Shown here one piece after another: positions 26,639-37,349 of a stretch of 64,000 bases of DNA. How positions within the stretch are numbered: the stretch's first letter is position 1; every line of letters begins with the position of its first letter. The position numbers were made by a program, and so were the translations under genes. The notes under the pieces are model-generated. The model worked only from the letters and a program-made list of their open reading frames with translations. It was not told where the DNA came from and did no database searches. Where the stretch lies: positions 558,001 through 622,000 of the forward strand of contig UBJR01000005.1 in NCBI GenBank assembly GCA_900465675.1, read 5' to 3'. This DNA is from Hyphomicrobiales bacterium. GTDB lineage: Bacteria > Pseudomonadota > Alphaproteobacteria > Rhizobiales > Rhizobiaceae.

Positions 26639-27471
26639 AGATCGACGTCCGCCATGCTTCCCATCCAGAAGCCGTCCGTGGCTACGACACCGAGACGCTG
26701 CGCCGCCACTTCCTGATCGAGACCGTCTTTGAAGGCGGAGACATCAGGCTGACCTATTCGCATTACGACCGCATGGTGATCGGTGGTGCCACGCCGCTTG
26801 CTGCTGCGCTGGTCCTTGGTGCGCCGAAGGAAATCGGTCAGGAGACGTTCCTCGCCGAGCGTGAGCTTGGCGCCCTCAATGTCGGTGGCGCGGGAAGCGT
26901 CACCGTTGACGGCAAGCGCTACGATCTCGCCAAATATGATTGCCTGTATGTCGGCAAGGGCGCCAAAGACGTCAGCTTCGAAAGCGCCGATGCGGCAAAC
27001 CCGGCCAAGTTCTATCTGGTGTCGACGCCGGCGCACCAGGCTCATCCGACGGTTCTGCTGACCCGCGACAAGGCGCGTCATCTGACGCCGGGGGAAGCAG
27101 CGACCGCCAACAAGCGCTCGATCTACCAGTTCATCCACCCCGAGGTTTGCCAGTCCTGCCAGTTGACGATGGGCTTCACGATGATCGATGCGGGCAGCGT
27201 CTGGAACACCATGCCGTCACATACCCACGACCGGCGCATGGAAGCCTATCTCTATTTCGATCTCGAAGCCGATCAGCGCGTCTTCCATTTCATGGGCGAG
27301 CCGCAACAGACCCGCCACATGCTGGTGGCCAGCGAGCAGGCGATCATCTCGCCGCCGTGGTCGATCCATTCGGGTGCCGGCACCAAGAACTACAGCTTCA
27401 TCTGGGCGATGGCCGGTGACAACAAGAGCTTCACCGATATGGACCATATCGCCATTGCGGATCTGAGGTAG
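26635..27471 (+). CDS. kduI: 5-dehydro-4-deoxy-D-glucuronate isomerase
   Basis: A 278-residue KduI that converts 5-keto-4-deoxyuronate, released from pectin- or glycosaminoglycan-derived unsaturated uronides, into 2,5-diketo-3-deoxygluconate. The N-terminus 'MKIDVRHASHPEAVRGYDTETLRRHFLIETVF' and the zinc-binding cupin segment 'MPSHTHDRRMEAYLYF' are characteristic, as is the C-terminal 'SPPWSIHSGAGTKNYSFIWAMAGDN'. It precedes kduD, the next enzyme of the pathway, by four bases. Confidence 0.95.
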   Translation: MKIDVRHASHPEAVRGYDTETLRRHFLIETVFEGGDIRLTYSHYDRMVIGGATPLAAALVLGAPKEIGQETFLAERELGALNVGGAGSVTVDGKRYDLAKYDCLYVGKGAKDVSFESADAANPAKFYLVSTPAHQAHPTVLLTRDKARHLTPGEAATANKRSIYQFIHPEVCQSCQLTMGFTMIDAGSVWNTMPSHTHDRRMEAYLYFDLEADQRVFHFMGEPQQTRHMLVASEQAIISPPWSIHSGAGTKNYSFIWAMAGDNKSFTDMDHIAIADLR

Positions 27472-27475
27472 GACG

Positions 27476-28231
27476 ATGGCCAATCCCTTCGATCTCTCGG
27501 GCCGCACCGCCGTCGTCACCGGCGCCAATACCGGCATCGGCCAGGGCATTGCACTGGCGCTCGCCGAAGCCGGTGCCGCAATCGTCGCCGTCGGTCGTTC
27601 GTCGATGGACGAGACCGAGGCGCTGGTCAGCAAGGCGGGCGTCCGCTTCCACGCCATCAAGGCCGATCTTGGCAGCATCGCGCCGGTCAAGGATATCGTC
27701 TCGGAGACGGTCTCGGTCTTCGGCAGTCTCGATATTCTCGTCAACAATGCCGGGATCATCCGCCGCGCCGATGCGGTGGATTTCACCGAGGAAGACTGGG
27801 ATGCGGTCATCGACACCAATCTGAAGACTGCCTTCTTCCTGTCGCAGGCGGCCGGCCGCCACATGATCGAGCAGGGCCGCGGCAAGATCGTCAACATTGC
27901 CTCGCTGCTCTCGTTCCAGGGCGGCATCCGCATCCCGTCTTACACCGCTTCGAAAAGCGGGCTTGCCGGCATTACCCGGCTGCTCGCCTGCGAATGGGCG
28001 GGCAAGGGCGTCAACGTCAACGCGATCGCGCCCGGCTATTTCGTCACCAACAACACCACGGCGCTGCGCGATGATCCGGACCGCAGTGCCGCGATCCTGG
28101 CACGCATCCCGGCGGGCCGCTGGGGCACACCGGCCGAACTTGGCGGGGCCGCCGTGTTCCTGGCATCGGCCGCATCCGACTATGTCCACGGCACCGTGAT
28201 CCCCGTCGATGGCGGCTGGCTGGCGCGCTGA
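27476..28231 (+). CDS. kduD: 2-dehydro-3-deoxy-D-gluconate 5-dehydrogenase
   Basis: A 251-residue short-chain dehydrogenase that reduces 2,5-diketo-3-deoxygluconate to 2-keto-3-deoxygluconate. It shows the NAD(P) motif TGANTGIGQG, NNAG, and the catalytic Ser...YTASK. The start 'MANPFDLSGRTAVVTGANTG' is typical of KduD. Its position after kduI makes the assignment firm. KDG kinase and aldolase are not in this window. Confidence 0.93.
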   Translation: MANPFDLSGRTAVVTGANTGIGQGIALALAEAGAAIVAVGRSSMDETEALVSKAGVRFHAIKADLGSIAPVKDIVSETVSVFGSLDILVNNAGIIRRADAVDFTEEDWDAVIDTNLKTAFFLSQAAGRHMIEQGRGKIVNIASLLSFQGGIRIPSYTASKSGLAGITRLLACEWAGKGVNVNAIAPGYFVTNNTTALRDDPDRSAAILARIPAGRWGTPAELGGAAVFLASAASDYVHGTVIPVDGGWLAR

Positions 28232-28279
28232 ATGAGTGAGTGAATTCGCACCCGCCCGCGGGCCGCGTCTGGAGGAGAC

Positions 28280-28963
28280 ATGCAGTACCAGTTCGATTTT
28301 GCGGCGCTGATGCCCTATTGGCAGGATTTCCTGTCGGGCGCGCTGACGACGATCGAGATTACCGTGTTTTCGGTGATCATCGGGCTTGCGATCGGCATCG
28401 CCTGCGCCATCGCGCGCCGGTCCGATGTGCCGCTGCTGCGCACGGTCGTCGGCATCTATATCGAAACGGTGCGCAATACGCCGTTCATCGTGCAGATCTT
28501 CTTCATCTTCTTCGGGCTGTCGTCCATCGGATTCCGACTGCCGATCCTTGCCGCCTCCGTCTTCGCCATGGTGATCAATGTCGGCGCCTATACGGCAGAG
28601 ATCGTTCGCGCCGGGATGGATTCCATCCATCCGAGCCAGATCGAGGCGGCCGAAGCGCTGGGCCTTTCGAAATTCCAGATCTATCGCGACATTATCCTGT
28701 TACCGGCGATCGAGCGTGTCTATCCGGCGCTCTCAAGCCAGTTCATCCTGATGATGCTGTCGACCTCGATCTGCTCGCAGATTTCGGCGGAAGAGTTGAC
28801 CGGTGTCGCCAACAACATCCAGTCGAACACGTTCCGGTCGCTCGAAACCTATTTCGTCGTCGCGCTTCTCTATATCGCCATCACCTATCTGATGCGTGCC
28901 GCCTTCTTCGGGCTCGGCCTCATTGCATTCCCGCGCCGCCGCCGGCTCGGGCTCGGCGTGTGA
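28280..28963 (+). CDS. Polar-amino-acid-type ABC transporter permease (kdu-linked)
   Basis: A 227-residue HisM/GlnP-type permease with 'ETVRNTPFIVQIFFIFFGLSS' and coupling loop 'IEAAEALGLSKFQIYRDIILLPA'. GGAGGAGA precedes the start, 49 bases after kduD. Being inside a hexuronate operon, it may carry a uronate-like acid rather than an amino acid. Confidence 0.88.
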   Translation: MQYQFDFAALMPYWQDFLSGALTTIEITVFSVIIGLAIGIACAIARRSDVPLLRTVVGIYIETVRNTPFIVQIFFIFFGLSSIGFRLPILAASVFAMVINVGAYTAEIVRAGMDSIHPSQIEAAEALGLSKFQIYRDIILLPAIERVYPALSSQFILMMLSTSICSQISAEELTGVANNIQSNTFRSLETYFVVALLYIAITYLMRAAFFGLGLIAFPRRRRLGLGV

Positions 28964-28970
28964 GGTGACG

Positions 28971-29624
28971 ATGCTCGGAGCTTTCTCGACCAATCACCTG
29001 ATCTATCTGCTGGATGGCCTGCTCTGGACGATCGTGCTGTCCGCGCTCGCCTTCATCCTCGGTGGCATAGCCGGCTTCTTCGTCATGCTGGCACGCATCT
29101 CGCGCTTCCGCTGGCTGCGGCGCACCGCGCTCGTCTACATCCAGATCGTCCAGGGCACGCCGCTGTTGATCCAGATGTTCCTGCTCTATTTCGGTCTCGG
29201 CGTCTTCGGCATCTCGGTGCCGCCGCTGGCCGCCGCCGGTCTCGGCATGATGGTCTATTCGAGCTCCTATCTCGGCGAGATCTGGCGCGGCTCGGTGGAA
29301 TCGATCGCCAAGACCCAGTTCGAAGCTGCCGAATGCCTGGGCCTCACCCGCTGGCAGGCGCTACGCGACGTCATCCTGCCGCAGGCGCTGAAGATCGCCA
29401 CGCCGCCGACGGTCGGCTTCCTCGTGCAGCTCGTCAAGAACACGTCGCTTGCGTCCGTCGTCGGCTTTCTGGAGCTGACGCGTGCGGCGCAGGTCATCAA
29501 CAACTCCCTGTTCCAGCCGTTCCTGGTCTTCGGCGTCGCAGCGCTCTTCTACTTCTGCGTCTGCTATCCGCTGTCGGTCTGGAGCCGTTCGCTTGAGAGG
29601 AAACTCAATGTCGGCCGCCGTTAA
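28971..29624 (+). CDS. Polar-amino-acid-type ABC transporter permease, second subunit
   Basis: A 217-residue partner permease ('VQGTPLLIQMFLLYFGLG', 'FEAAECLGLTRWQALRDVILPQA'). The frame is open further upstream, but ATG 28971 follows GAGGTG and starts seven bases after the previous stop. The ATPase gene begins within its last 17 bases. Confidence 0.88.
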   Translation: MLGAFSTNHLIYLLDGLLWTIVLSALAFILGGIAGFFVMLARISRFRWLRRTALVYIQIVQGTPLLIQMFLLYFGLGVFGISVPPLAAAGLGMMVYSSSYLGEIWRGSVESIAKTQFEAAECLGLTRWQALRDVILPQALKIATPPTVGFLVQLVKNTSLASVVGFLELTRAAQVINNSLFQPFLVFGVAALFYFCVCYPLSVWSRSLERKLNVGRR

Positions 29625-30336
29625 ACTCACCAATGTCGTCAAGCGTTTCGGCGCCCTGGAGGTGCTGAAGGGCGTCTCCTTCGAAATCAACGCCGGCGAA
29701 GTCGTGGCGCTGATCGGCCAGTCCGGTTCGGGCAAGAGCACGGCGCTGCGCTGCATCAACCGGCTGGAGACAATCCAGGACGGCACCATCGAGGTCTGCG
29801 GCCACCGGGTCGAGGATCCGAAGCTCGATCTGCGCTCGCTGCGCCGGGATATCGGCATGGTGTTCCAGAGCTACAATCTCTTCCCGCACATGACGGTCGC
29901 CGAAAACATCATGCTGGCGCTGCGCCGCGTGAAGTCGATGCGCAAGGATCAGGCCCGCGAGATCGCCACAGAGGTTCTCGCCAAGGTCGGCCTGTCGGAA
30001 AAGATCGACAACTATCCGGAACAGCTTTCCGGCGGCCAGCAGCAGCGCGTGGCGATCGCCCGCTCGCTCGCCATGCAGCCGAAGGTGATGCTGTTCGACG
30101 AGGTGACCTCGGCGCTCGATCCGAAGCTGACGGGCGAAGTGCTGCGCGTCATGGAAGATCTCGCCCGCGGCGGCATGACGATGATCGTCGTCACCCACGA
30201 GATGGGCTTCGCCAAACGCGCCGCCAACCGCGTCATCTACATGCATACCGGCAAGGTCTGGGAGACGGGAAGAGCAGACATCCTCTCCAATCCCCAGACG
30301 CCGGAACTGAAGGAATTCATGGCCGAAGAGCTCTGA
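29608..30336 (+). CDS. Amino-acid-type ABC transporter ATP-binding protein (kdu-linked)
   Basis: A 242-residue GlnQ-type ATPase: Walker A GQSGSGKST, signature LSGGQQQRVAIARSL, Walker B MLFDEVTSALD, and switch His in VTHEMGFAKR. ATG 29608 follows GAGAGGAAA and gives the normal N-terminus. It overlaps the permease gene, so the two are translated together. Confidence 0.9.
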   Translation: MSAAVKLTNVVKRFGALEVLKGVSFEINAGEVVALIGQSGSGKSTALRCINRLETIQDGTIEVCGHRVEDPKLDLRSLRRDIGMVFQSYNLFPHMTVAENIMLALRRVKSMRKDQAREIATEVLAKVGLSEKIDNYPEQLSGGQQQRVAIARSLAMQPKVMLFDEVTSALDPKLTGEVLRVMEDLARGGMTMIVVTHEMGFAKRAANRVIYMHTGKVWETGRADILSNPQTPELKEFMAEEL

Positions 30337-30360
30337 ATTCAAGGAGGAGTACCTGCACGC

Positions 30361-30414
30361 ATGCGCGCAGGGTCGGGTAAACGAGAGAGGAGACTCATAT
30401 GCCGACGACAATGA
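30361..30414 (+). other. Possible 17-codon upstream ORF overlapping the binding-protein start
   Basis: A strong AAGGAGGAG (30341-30349) precedes ATG 30361, which opens a frame ending TGA at 30414 after crossing the ATG of the binding-protein gene in another frame. A small hairpin (CCTGC...GCAGG, 30352-30371) covers its start. It could couple or tune translation, or the ribosome site may simply be leftover. Confidence 0.3.
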
Positions 30415-31196
30415 TTTCGAAACTGGCACTCATCGCAGGCGCAAGCCTGCTGGCCTTCGCATCGGCCGCCAATGCCGACGTGCTCGACAATATCAAGAAG
30501 GCCGGAAAGGTGCGCATCGCGGTTGCGATGGGCATTCCGGAATATTCCTTCGTCGACGAAAACCTGAAGCCGACAGGCTCCGACGTCGAAACCGCAAAGC
30601 TGATCGCCAAGGATCTCGGCGTCGAGCTGGAACTGGTGGAAATCACCAACGCCGCCCGCGTTCCCTCGGTTCAGACGGGCAAGGCCGACATGGTCGTCTC
30701 CTCGCTCGGCATCACCGAAGAGCGCAAGAAGGCGATCGACTATTCGGTTCCCTACGCGACGCTGGCGCTCGTCGTCGCCGGTCCGGCTGACGCCGCGATC
30801 AAGGACTATGCCGATCTCGATGGCAAGCGCATCGGCGTGACGCGCGCCACCACCAACGACCAGGACATCACGGCGAAGGCCAAGGGTGCCGATATCGTTC
30901 GCTTCGAAGACGATGCGACGCTGATCACCTCCGTCGTCTCCGGCCAGGTCGATATTCTCTCCAGCCAGTCGGCCGTCATCAACGGCATCAACAAGAAGAT
31001 GACCGCCAATCCGCTGCAGATAAAGTTCACCCAGAAGGAAACCAACCTCGGTATCGGTATACCCAAGGGCGAAACGGCGCTGAAGGGCTGGCTCGATGGT
31101 TGGGTGAAGACCAATTTCGACAACAAGGTGCTGCGCGATATCTATCGCCAGTTCCACAATGCCGAACTGCCCGACGATCTGACCTCGCGTCAGTAA
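30399..31196 (+). CDS. Family-3 ABC transporter substrate-binding protein, kdu-linked, atypical ligand site
   Basis: A 265-residue periplasmic protein with a Sec signal (about 1-26, ending ANA-D). The carboxylate-binding Arg109 is present in 'SLGITEERKKAIDYSVPY'. The position where amino-acid-binding members carry an Asp for the alpha-amino group (VDAAIEDS in the other family-3 protein of this window) reads 'VDILSSQSAV', with Gln190. That suggests a carboxylic acid without an alpha-amino group, in keeping with its place behind kduI-kduD. AGAGAGGAG precedes the start. The substrate assignment is inference. Confidence 0.82.
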   Translation: MPTTMISKLALIAGASLLAFASAANADVLDNIKKAGKVRIAVAMGIPEYSFVDENLKPTGSDVETAKLIAKDLGVELELVEITNAARVPSVQTGKADMVVSSLGITEERKKAIDYSVPYATLALVVAGPADAAIKDYADLDGKRIGVTRATTNDQDITAKAKGADIVRFEDDATLITSVVSGQVDILSSQSAVINGINKKMTANPLQIKFTQKETNLGIGIPKGETALKGWLDGWVKTNFDNKVLRDIYRQFHNAELPDDLTSRQ

Positions 31197-31210
31197 ACGT
31201 CAAAAAGAAA

Positions 31211-31239
31211 CGCCGGGGCTTTGCGGCCCCGGCGGGTTT

Positions 31240-31240
<1 letters not shown>
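31211..31240. terminator. Bidirectional intrinsic terminator
   Basis: CGCCGGGGC and GCCCCGGCG form a 9-bp stem with a 6-base loop. TTTT follows on the plus strand and TTTCTTTTT on the minus strand, separating the convergent kdu and amide operons. Confidence 0.88.
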
Positions 31241-32924
<1,684 letters not shown>

Positions 32925-32928
<4 letters not shown>

Positions 32929-33869
32929 GAGAATACGATCCTCGGGAAGTAGAAGGAGACCACCCAGTTCGGCATATCGACGATTTCGCTGATGCGCAGA
33001 TCGCCGCAGACGGAGCAGAGCATATAGGCATCGACAGGGTTGAGGCCGTGTTCGACCGTCAGAAGATCGATCATCCGCATCACGGCTTCGCGCGCGCCCG
33101 TCATCAGATCGGGGCCGATACCGGTCGTGACTTCATAGCCCATGCCGTCGAGGTGGCGGGTGACCGGCTCCGTCGTGGTGAAGCGCGGCGACTGCAGCCG
33201 GGCGTCCTTGACGAGCTCGATCGTCGCTTCGACATTCATCTGGCTTTCGATCGCCGTGCCGCAGACTTCGCCGTCGCCCTGGGCGGCGTGCGTATCGCCG
33301 ATCGAGAACAGTGCGCCATCGACTTCTACCGGCAGGTAGAGCGTCACACCGGCCGTCAGGTCGCGGATGTCCATATTGCCGCCGACGCGGCGGGGCGGGA
33401 CGACGGAATGGGTGCCGGGCTCTGCCGGAGCCACGCCGATCGTACCGGCAAAGGGCTTCAACGGCACACGGCCGCCGGGGCCGAAGAGCGCCGGAACCAT
33501 GCTGTTGGCATCATAGGACCAGACATGCAGCGCCGGCTCCTTGAACTGGTCGGCGAGCAGGCCGAAGCCCGGAATATTGGCCGTCCAGCCAACGCCCGAC
33601 GGAATGAATTTGCGCAGCGTCACCTTCAGTGCATCGCCGGGTTTCGCGCCTTCGACATAGACAGGGCCGGAAACCGGGTTGATCTTGCCGAAATCGAGAT
33701 CGCGCAGCGTATCGAGGGTCGCATCGCGGCCGAGCTGGCCGCCCGAGGAATCCATGCATTCGAAATGGATCGTCTCGCCCGGCTTGGCGACGACAGCCGG
33801 GGCAAAATCCTTGTTCCAGCCGAAATTGTGCTGGGCGCGGTGAATGGTGTGGGTGCAGGCAATGCACAT
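32925..33869 (-). CDS. fmdA: Acetamidase/formamidase family amidase
   Basis: A 314-residue FmdA/AmdA-type enzyme that hydrolyses formamide or short-chain amides to ammonia and acid. Typical segments are 'HNFGWNKDFAPAVVAKPGETIHFECMDSSGGQ', 'GPVYVEGAKPGDALKVTL', 'GTIGVAPAEPG', 'GDTHAAQGDGEVCGTAIE' and 'CSVCGDLRISEIVD'. No signal peptide. It lies between the importer's binding-protein and ATPase genes in an operon headed by an AmiC/AmiR-like pair, which supports an amide nitrogen-scavenging role. The start has GAGGGAGA about nine bases upstream. Confidence 0.88.
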
Positions 33870-33898
33870 CTTGTGTGTCTCCCTCGTTCTTATGGCGC

Positions 33899-33920
33899 CC
33901 TCCCGGCCGGGGCCGGGAGG
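33899..33920 (-). repeat. GC-rich intercistronic hairpin after the binding-protein gene
   Basis: CCTCCCGG and CCGGGAGG with a 6-base loop; no U tract. It occupies the same position as the hairpin after the other family-5 binding-protein gene at 14596-14618. Confidence 0.6.
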
Positions 33921-33938
33921 ACGTTCACCCGTCAGGGC

Positions 33939-35558
33939 TTATTGGTTGACGTAGATCGCGTCGTAATTGATGACGCGCGTCGGATCGATATAGACGTTGT
34001 CGGCGCCGCCCATGCGGAGCGACTTGGCAACGACGCGGCGCTCGTTGATCACCGGAACCCACGGCGCATCGGCCATGATGTCGGTGAAGATCTTGCCCCA
34101 GGCAGCGGTGCGTTCAGCACCCTTGGCCGGGTCAGACATCGAGTCTGCCGCGACAGCGCGGGCATCGAGATCCTTGTTGCAATACCAGGACCAGTTCCAG
34201 CCACCGGCAACCGCACCCGAGCAACCCAGGATCGGGCCGTAGAAGTTGGACGGATCCGGGAAGTCGGCGATCCAGGCCATGCCGCCCGACCAGATCATCG
34301 GCGCTTCGCCTTCCGTACCACCAGCAGAGATGACGTTGGCCTGTGCCAGCGCACGGACTTCAGCCTTGATGCCGACAGCGGCCAGATCCTGCTGGATCGC
34401 CTGGGCGATACGCGGCTGCGGATCGGTGTTCGTGGAGTAGAGCGTCGTTTCGAAACCATCCGGGAAACCGGCTTCGGCAAGAAGCGCCTTGGCCTTGGCA
34501 ACGTCGTAGGTGTAGCCGGTGAAGGACTTGTCATAGCCCGGCATCAGCGGCGGCAGCGGCTGGTTGGCGGGCGTTGCGCGGCCGTTCAGGATGCGGGTGA
34601 TGCGGTCCTTGTTGACGGCCATGTTGACGGCCTGGCGAACCTTGACGTTGTCGAACGGCTTCACCTTGGTGTTGAGCGTGATGTAGCCGGTGTGGAGCTG
34701 TGCGCCATCGACGATCATCTTCGCGCCGTCGGCGGAGTTCTTGATCTCGAGGAACTTGGCCGGCGGAATGCCGTCGCCAGCGATATCGACTTCGCCCTTC
34801 TGCAGGCGCAGCAGTGCGACCAGCGGCTCCTGGCCGACTTCGACAGTGAAGCTGTCGACATGCGGGACGTCCTTGACGAAGTAGTCCTTGTTGCGCTCGA
34901 ACACGAGCTTCTGGCCGATCGTCCAGTCCTTCAGGGTGAAGGTGCCGGAGCCGACGGGCTTCTTGCCGAAATCGCCGCCTGCTGCTTCGACTGCTTCCTT
35001 AGGAACGACGGAGGCGAAGTTGATGGCGAGAACGTGCAGGAAGGTGGCGTCCGGACGCGACAGCGTGAAGACGACGGTGCCTGCATCAGGCGTCTCGATG
35101 CCGGAAAGCGTTTCGGACTTGCCGCCCGTCACGTCTTCGAAGCCCTTGATGGCGCCGAAGAAGCCGGCGCCCGGGCCCTGCGTCTTCGGGTTGACGGCGC
35201 GTTCAATCGAATACTTGACGTCGGAGGCGACGACTTCGCGGCCGTTGGAGAATTTCACGCCCTTGCGGAGCTTGAACGTGTAGGTGAGGCCGTCATCCGA
35301 AACGGTGAAGCTTTCGGCCAGCGACGGAACGAGGTTCGGTGTACCCGGCTCATAGTCCATCAGGCGCGAGTAGAGGCTCTTGATCATCGACCAGTTGACC
35401 CAATCGTAACCGATGGCCGGGTCGAGGGTGGCGATATCGTCTTTGTAGGTGACGATAATGTCGCCGCCCTGCTTGGGTGCATCCTGTGCCATGACCGAGA
35501 GCGGCGCCAGCGCCACCACCGATGCCATGGTTGTCATTCGAAGCCAGCTTTTGAACAT
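33939..35558 (-). CDS. Peptide-type ABC transporter substrate-binding protein (family 5, amide operon)
   Basis: A 539-residue periplasmic binding protein with a Sec signal (about 1-23, 'LAPLSVMAQDA'). Family-5 signatures include 'MIKSLYSRLMDYEPGTPNLVPSLAESF' and 'YTFKLRKGVKFSNGREVVASDVKYSIERA'. The ATG at 35558 follows AGGGGA, and the longer upstream frame overlaps the permease stop. In this operon the ligand is probably an amide-bearing compound or short peptide. Confidence 0.9.
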   Translation of the reverse strand: MFKSWLRMTTMASVVALAPLSVMAQDAPKQGGDIIVTYKDDIATLDPAIGYDWVNWSMIKSLYSRLMDYEPGTPNLVPSLAESFTVSDDGLTYTFKLRKGVKFSNGREVVASDVKYSIERAVNPKTQGPGAGFFGAIKGFEDVTGGKSETLSGIETPDAGTVVFTLSRPDATFLHVLAINFASVVPKEAVEAAGGDFGKKPVGSGTFTLKDWTIGQKLVFERNKDYFVKDVPHVDSFTVEVGQEPLVALLRLQKGEVDIAGDGIPPAKFLEIKNSADGAKMIVDGAQLHTGYITLNTKVKPFDNVKVRQAVNMAVNKDRITRILNGRATPANQPLPPLMPGYDKSFTGYTYDVAKAKALLAEAGFPDGFETTLYSTNTDPQPRIAQAIQQDLAAVGIKAEVRALAQANVISAGGTEGEAPMIWSGGMAWIADFPDPSNFYGPILGCSGAVAGGWNWSWYCNKDLDARAVAADSMSDPAKGAERTAAWGKIFTDIMADAPWVPVINERRVVAKSLRMGGADNVYIDPTRVINYDAIYVNQ

Positions 35559-35583
35559 ATTGGTTCCCCTTCTTTGGTTGCTG

Positions 35584-36501
35584 TCAACGTGTGCGGATAC
35601 GCGGGTCGATGACCGGCGCAATGAGGTCGGCAAGCAGATTGCCGATGACGATGGCGAGCGCCGAAGTCAGCGTCACGCCCATGATGATCGGGATATCGAC
35701 CTGCTGGATTGCCTGCCAGGCAAGCTGGCCGATGCCGGGCCAGCCAAAAACGGCCTCGACCACGACCACGCCGCCCATGAACTGGCCGATATCGATGCCG
35801 ATCATCGCAATAATCGGCAGGATGGCGTTGGGCAGCGCGTGGCGGAAGATGATGCGGCGCGACGACAGGCCCTTGGCGCGGGCAGTGCGGACATAATCCT
35901 GATTGAGCACGTCGATCATCGCCGAGCGGACCATGCGGGCATACCAGCCGGCGCCGAGAACGCCGAGCGTGGTGGCCGGCAGCACGACATGGGCAAGCGT
36001 GCCGTAACCGCTCATCGGAAACCAGCCGAGGGTGACGGCGAAGACGTAGAGAAGCAGCAGCGCGACGACGAATTGCGGGGCCGAGACGCCGACGAAGGAG
36101 GCCATCATCACCAGACGGTCGACGAAGCCGCCGCGGCGGATCGCGGCGACCGTGCCGAGCGTCAGGCCGAGGATGACTTCGACGATGATACCGGCGAGCA
36201 TCAGCGTCAGCGTTGCCGGCAGGCGGGCGACGATCAGCGTCCAGACATCGGTCTTCTGCGCATAGGAGCGGCCGAGATTGCCGGAAAGAAGATTGGTCAG
36301 ATAATGCCAGAACTGCACGAGCAGCGGCTGGTCAAGGCCGAGCTCATGGCGGATGTTGGCGACCGTCTGCGCCGTGGCGCTGCGCCCGGCGATCATCCGC
36401 GCCGGATCGGCGGGAAGCGCATAGAGCAGCACGAAGGTGATGGCGGCAACGCCGAGCAGGATCAGAAACGCCTGGGCGAGGCGGCGGAGAACGAGGAACA
36501 T
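35584..36501 (-). CDS. Peptide-type ABC transporter permease (DppB-like, amide operon)
   Basis: A 305-residue permease starting 'MFLVLRRLAQAFLILLGVAAITFVLLYALPADPARMIAG' with the coupling loop 'YVRTARAKGLSSRRIIFRHALPNAILP'. It overlaps the DppC-like gene by one base (TGATG). Confidence 0.92.
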   Translation of the reverse strand: MFLVLRRLAQAFLILLGVAAITFVLLYALPADPARMIAGRSATAQTVANIRHELGLDQPLLVQFWHYLTNLLSGNLGRSYAQKTDVWTLIVARLPATLTLMLAGIIVEVILGLTLGTVAAIRRGGFVDRLVMMASFVGVSAPQFVVALLLLYVFAVTLGWFPMSGYGTLAHVVLPATTLGVLGAGWYARMVRSAMIDVLNQDYVRTARAKGLSSRRIIFRHALPNAILPIIAMIGIDIGQFMGGVVVVEAVFGWPGIGQLAWQAIQQVDIPIIMGVTLTSALAIVIGNLLADLIAPVIDPRIRTR

Positions 36502-37349
36502 CAGTTTCTCCCCCGCTGCGTCGGGTCGAGGATATCGCGCAGCGCGTCACCGACGAGATTGAAGGACAGCGCGGTCAGCAGGATGACGATGCCGGGGAAG
36601 AACACCAGCCAGGGAGCGGCCTGGAAGTAGCTCTGGCTTTCGAAGATGATGTTGCCCCAGGAAGCCTGCGGCGGCTGGACGCCGATGCCGAGGAAGGAGA
36701 GCGTCGCTTCGAGCAGCACCGTGGTGGCGATGCCGAGCGTGCCCCAGACGATCGCCGTCGGCACCAGATGCGGCAGGATATGCATGAACAGCACGCGCAT
36801 GTGTCCGGCGCCGAGCGAGCGTTCGGCCATGATGAAGTCTCGCTCGGAGAGGCCGCGGGTCTCGGTATAGACGATACGGGCGACCTGCACCCAGTTCACG
36901 AGCGCAATGACCATGGCGACGATCCACAGGCTCGGGCGCAGCAGGGCGGCAAGCACGATGGCGAGCAGCAGCGCCGGGAAGGCCATCATCAGATCGGTGA
37001 AGCGCATCAGCACATTGCTGGCGAAACCTTTCACATAGCCGGCGATGATGCCGACGAAGAGGCCGATCGCCACCGCGATGCCGTTTGCCACCAGGCCGAT
37101 GACCAGCGAGGTGCGAGCGCCGTAGAGCAGGCGCGAGAACAGGTCGCGGCCGAGCGTATCGGTGCCGAGCAGGAACTGCCCGCCGGGCGGTAGTGGCGCA
37201 CCTTCGAGCGACAGCCCGTCGAACATCTGGTTGTCAGGGTCGAAGGGTGCAATCCACGGCGCGGCGATCGCCATGACCACGACGAGCAGGACGACCACGA
37301 GGCCGAACAGCGCCGCAGGCTGGCGCAGCATTTCTTTCAGCACGCGCAT
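36501..37349 (-). CDS. Peptide-type ABC transporter permease (DppC-like, amide operon)
   Basis: A 282-residue permease with 'FLLGTDTLGRDLFSRLLYGARTSL' and the coupling segment 'ERDFIMAERSLGAGHMRVLFMHILPH'. ATG 37349 overlaps the amiR stop by one base. The longer frame upstream would intrude on the regulator gene. Confidence 0.9.
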   Translation of the reverse strand: MRVLKEMLRQPAALFGLVVVLLVVVMAIAAPWIAPFDPDNQMFDGLSLEGAPLPPGGQFLLGTDTLGRDLFSRLLYGARTSLVIGLVANGIAVAIGLFVGIIAGYVKGFASNVLMRFTDLMMAFPALLLAIVLAALLRPSLWIVAMVIALVNWVQVARIVYTETRGLSERDFIMAERSLGAGHMRVLFMHILPHLVPTAIVWGTLGIATTVLLEATLSFLGIGVQPPQASWGNIIFESQSYFQAAPWLVFFPGIVILLTALSFNLVGDALRDILDPTQRGRN

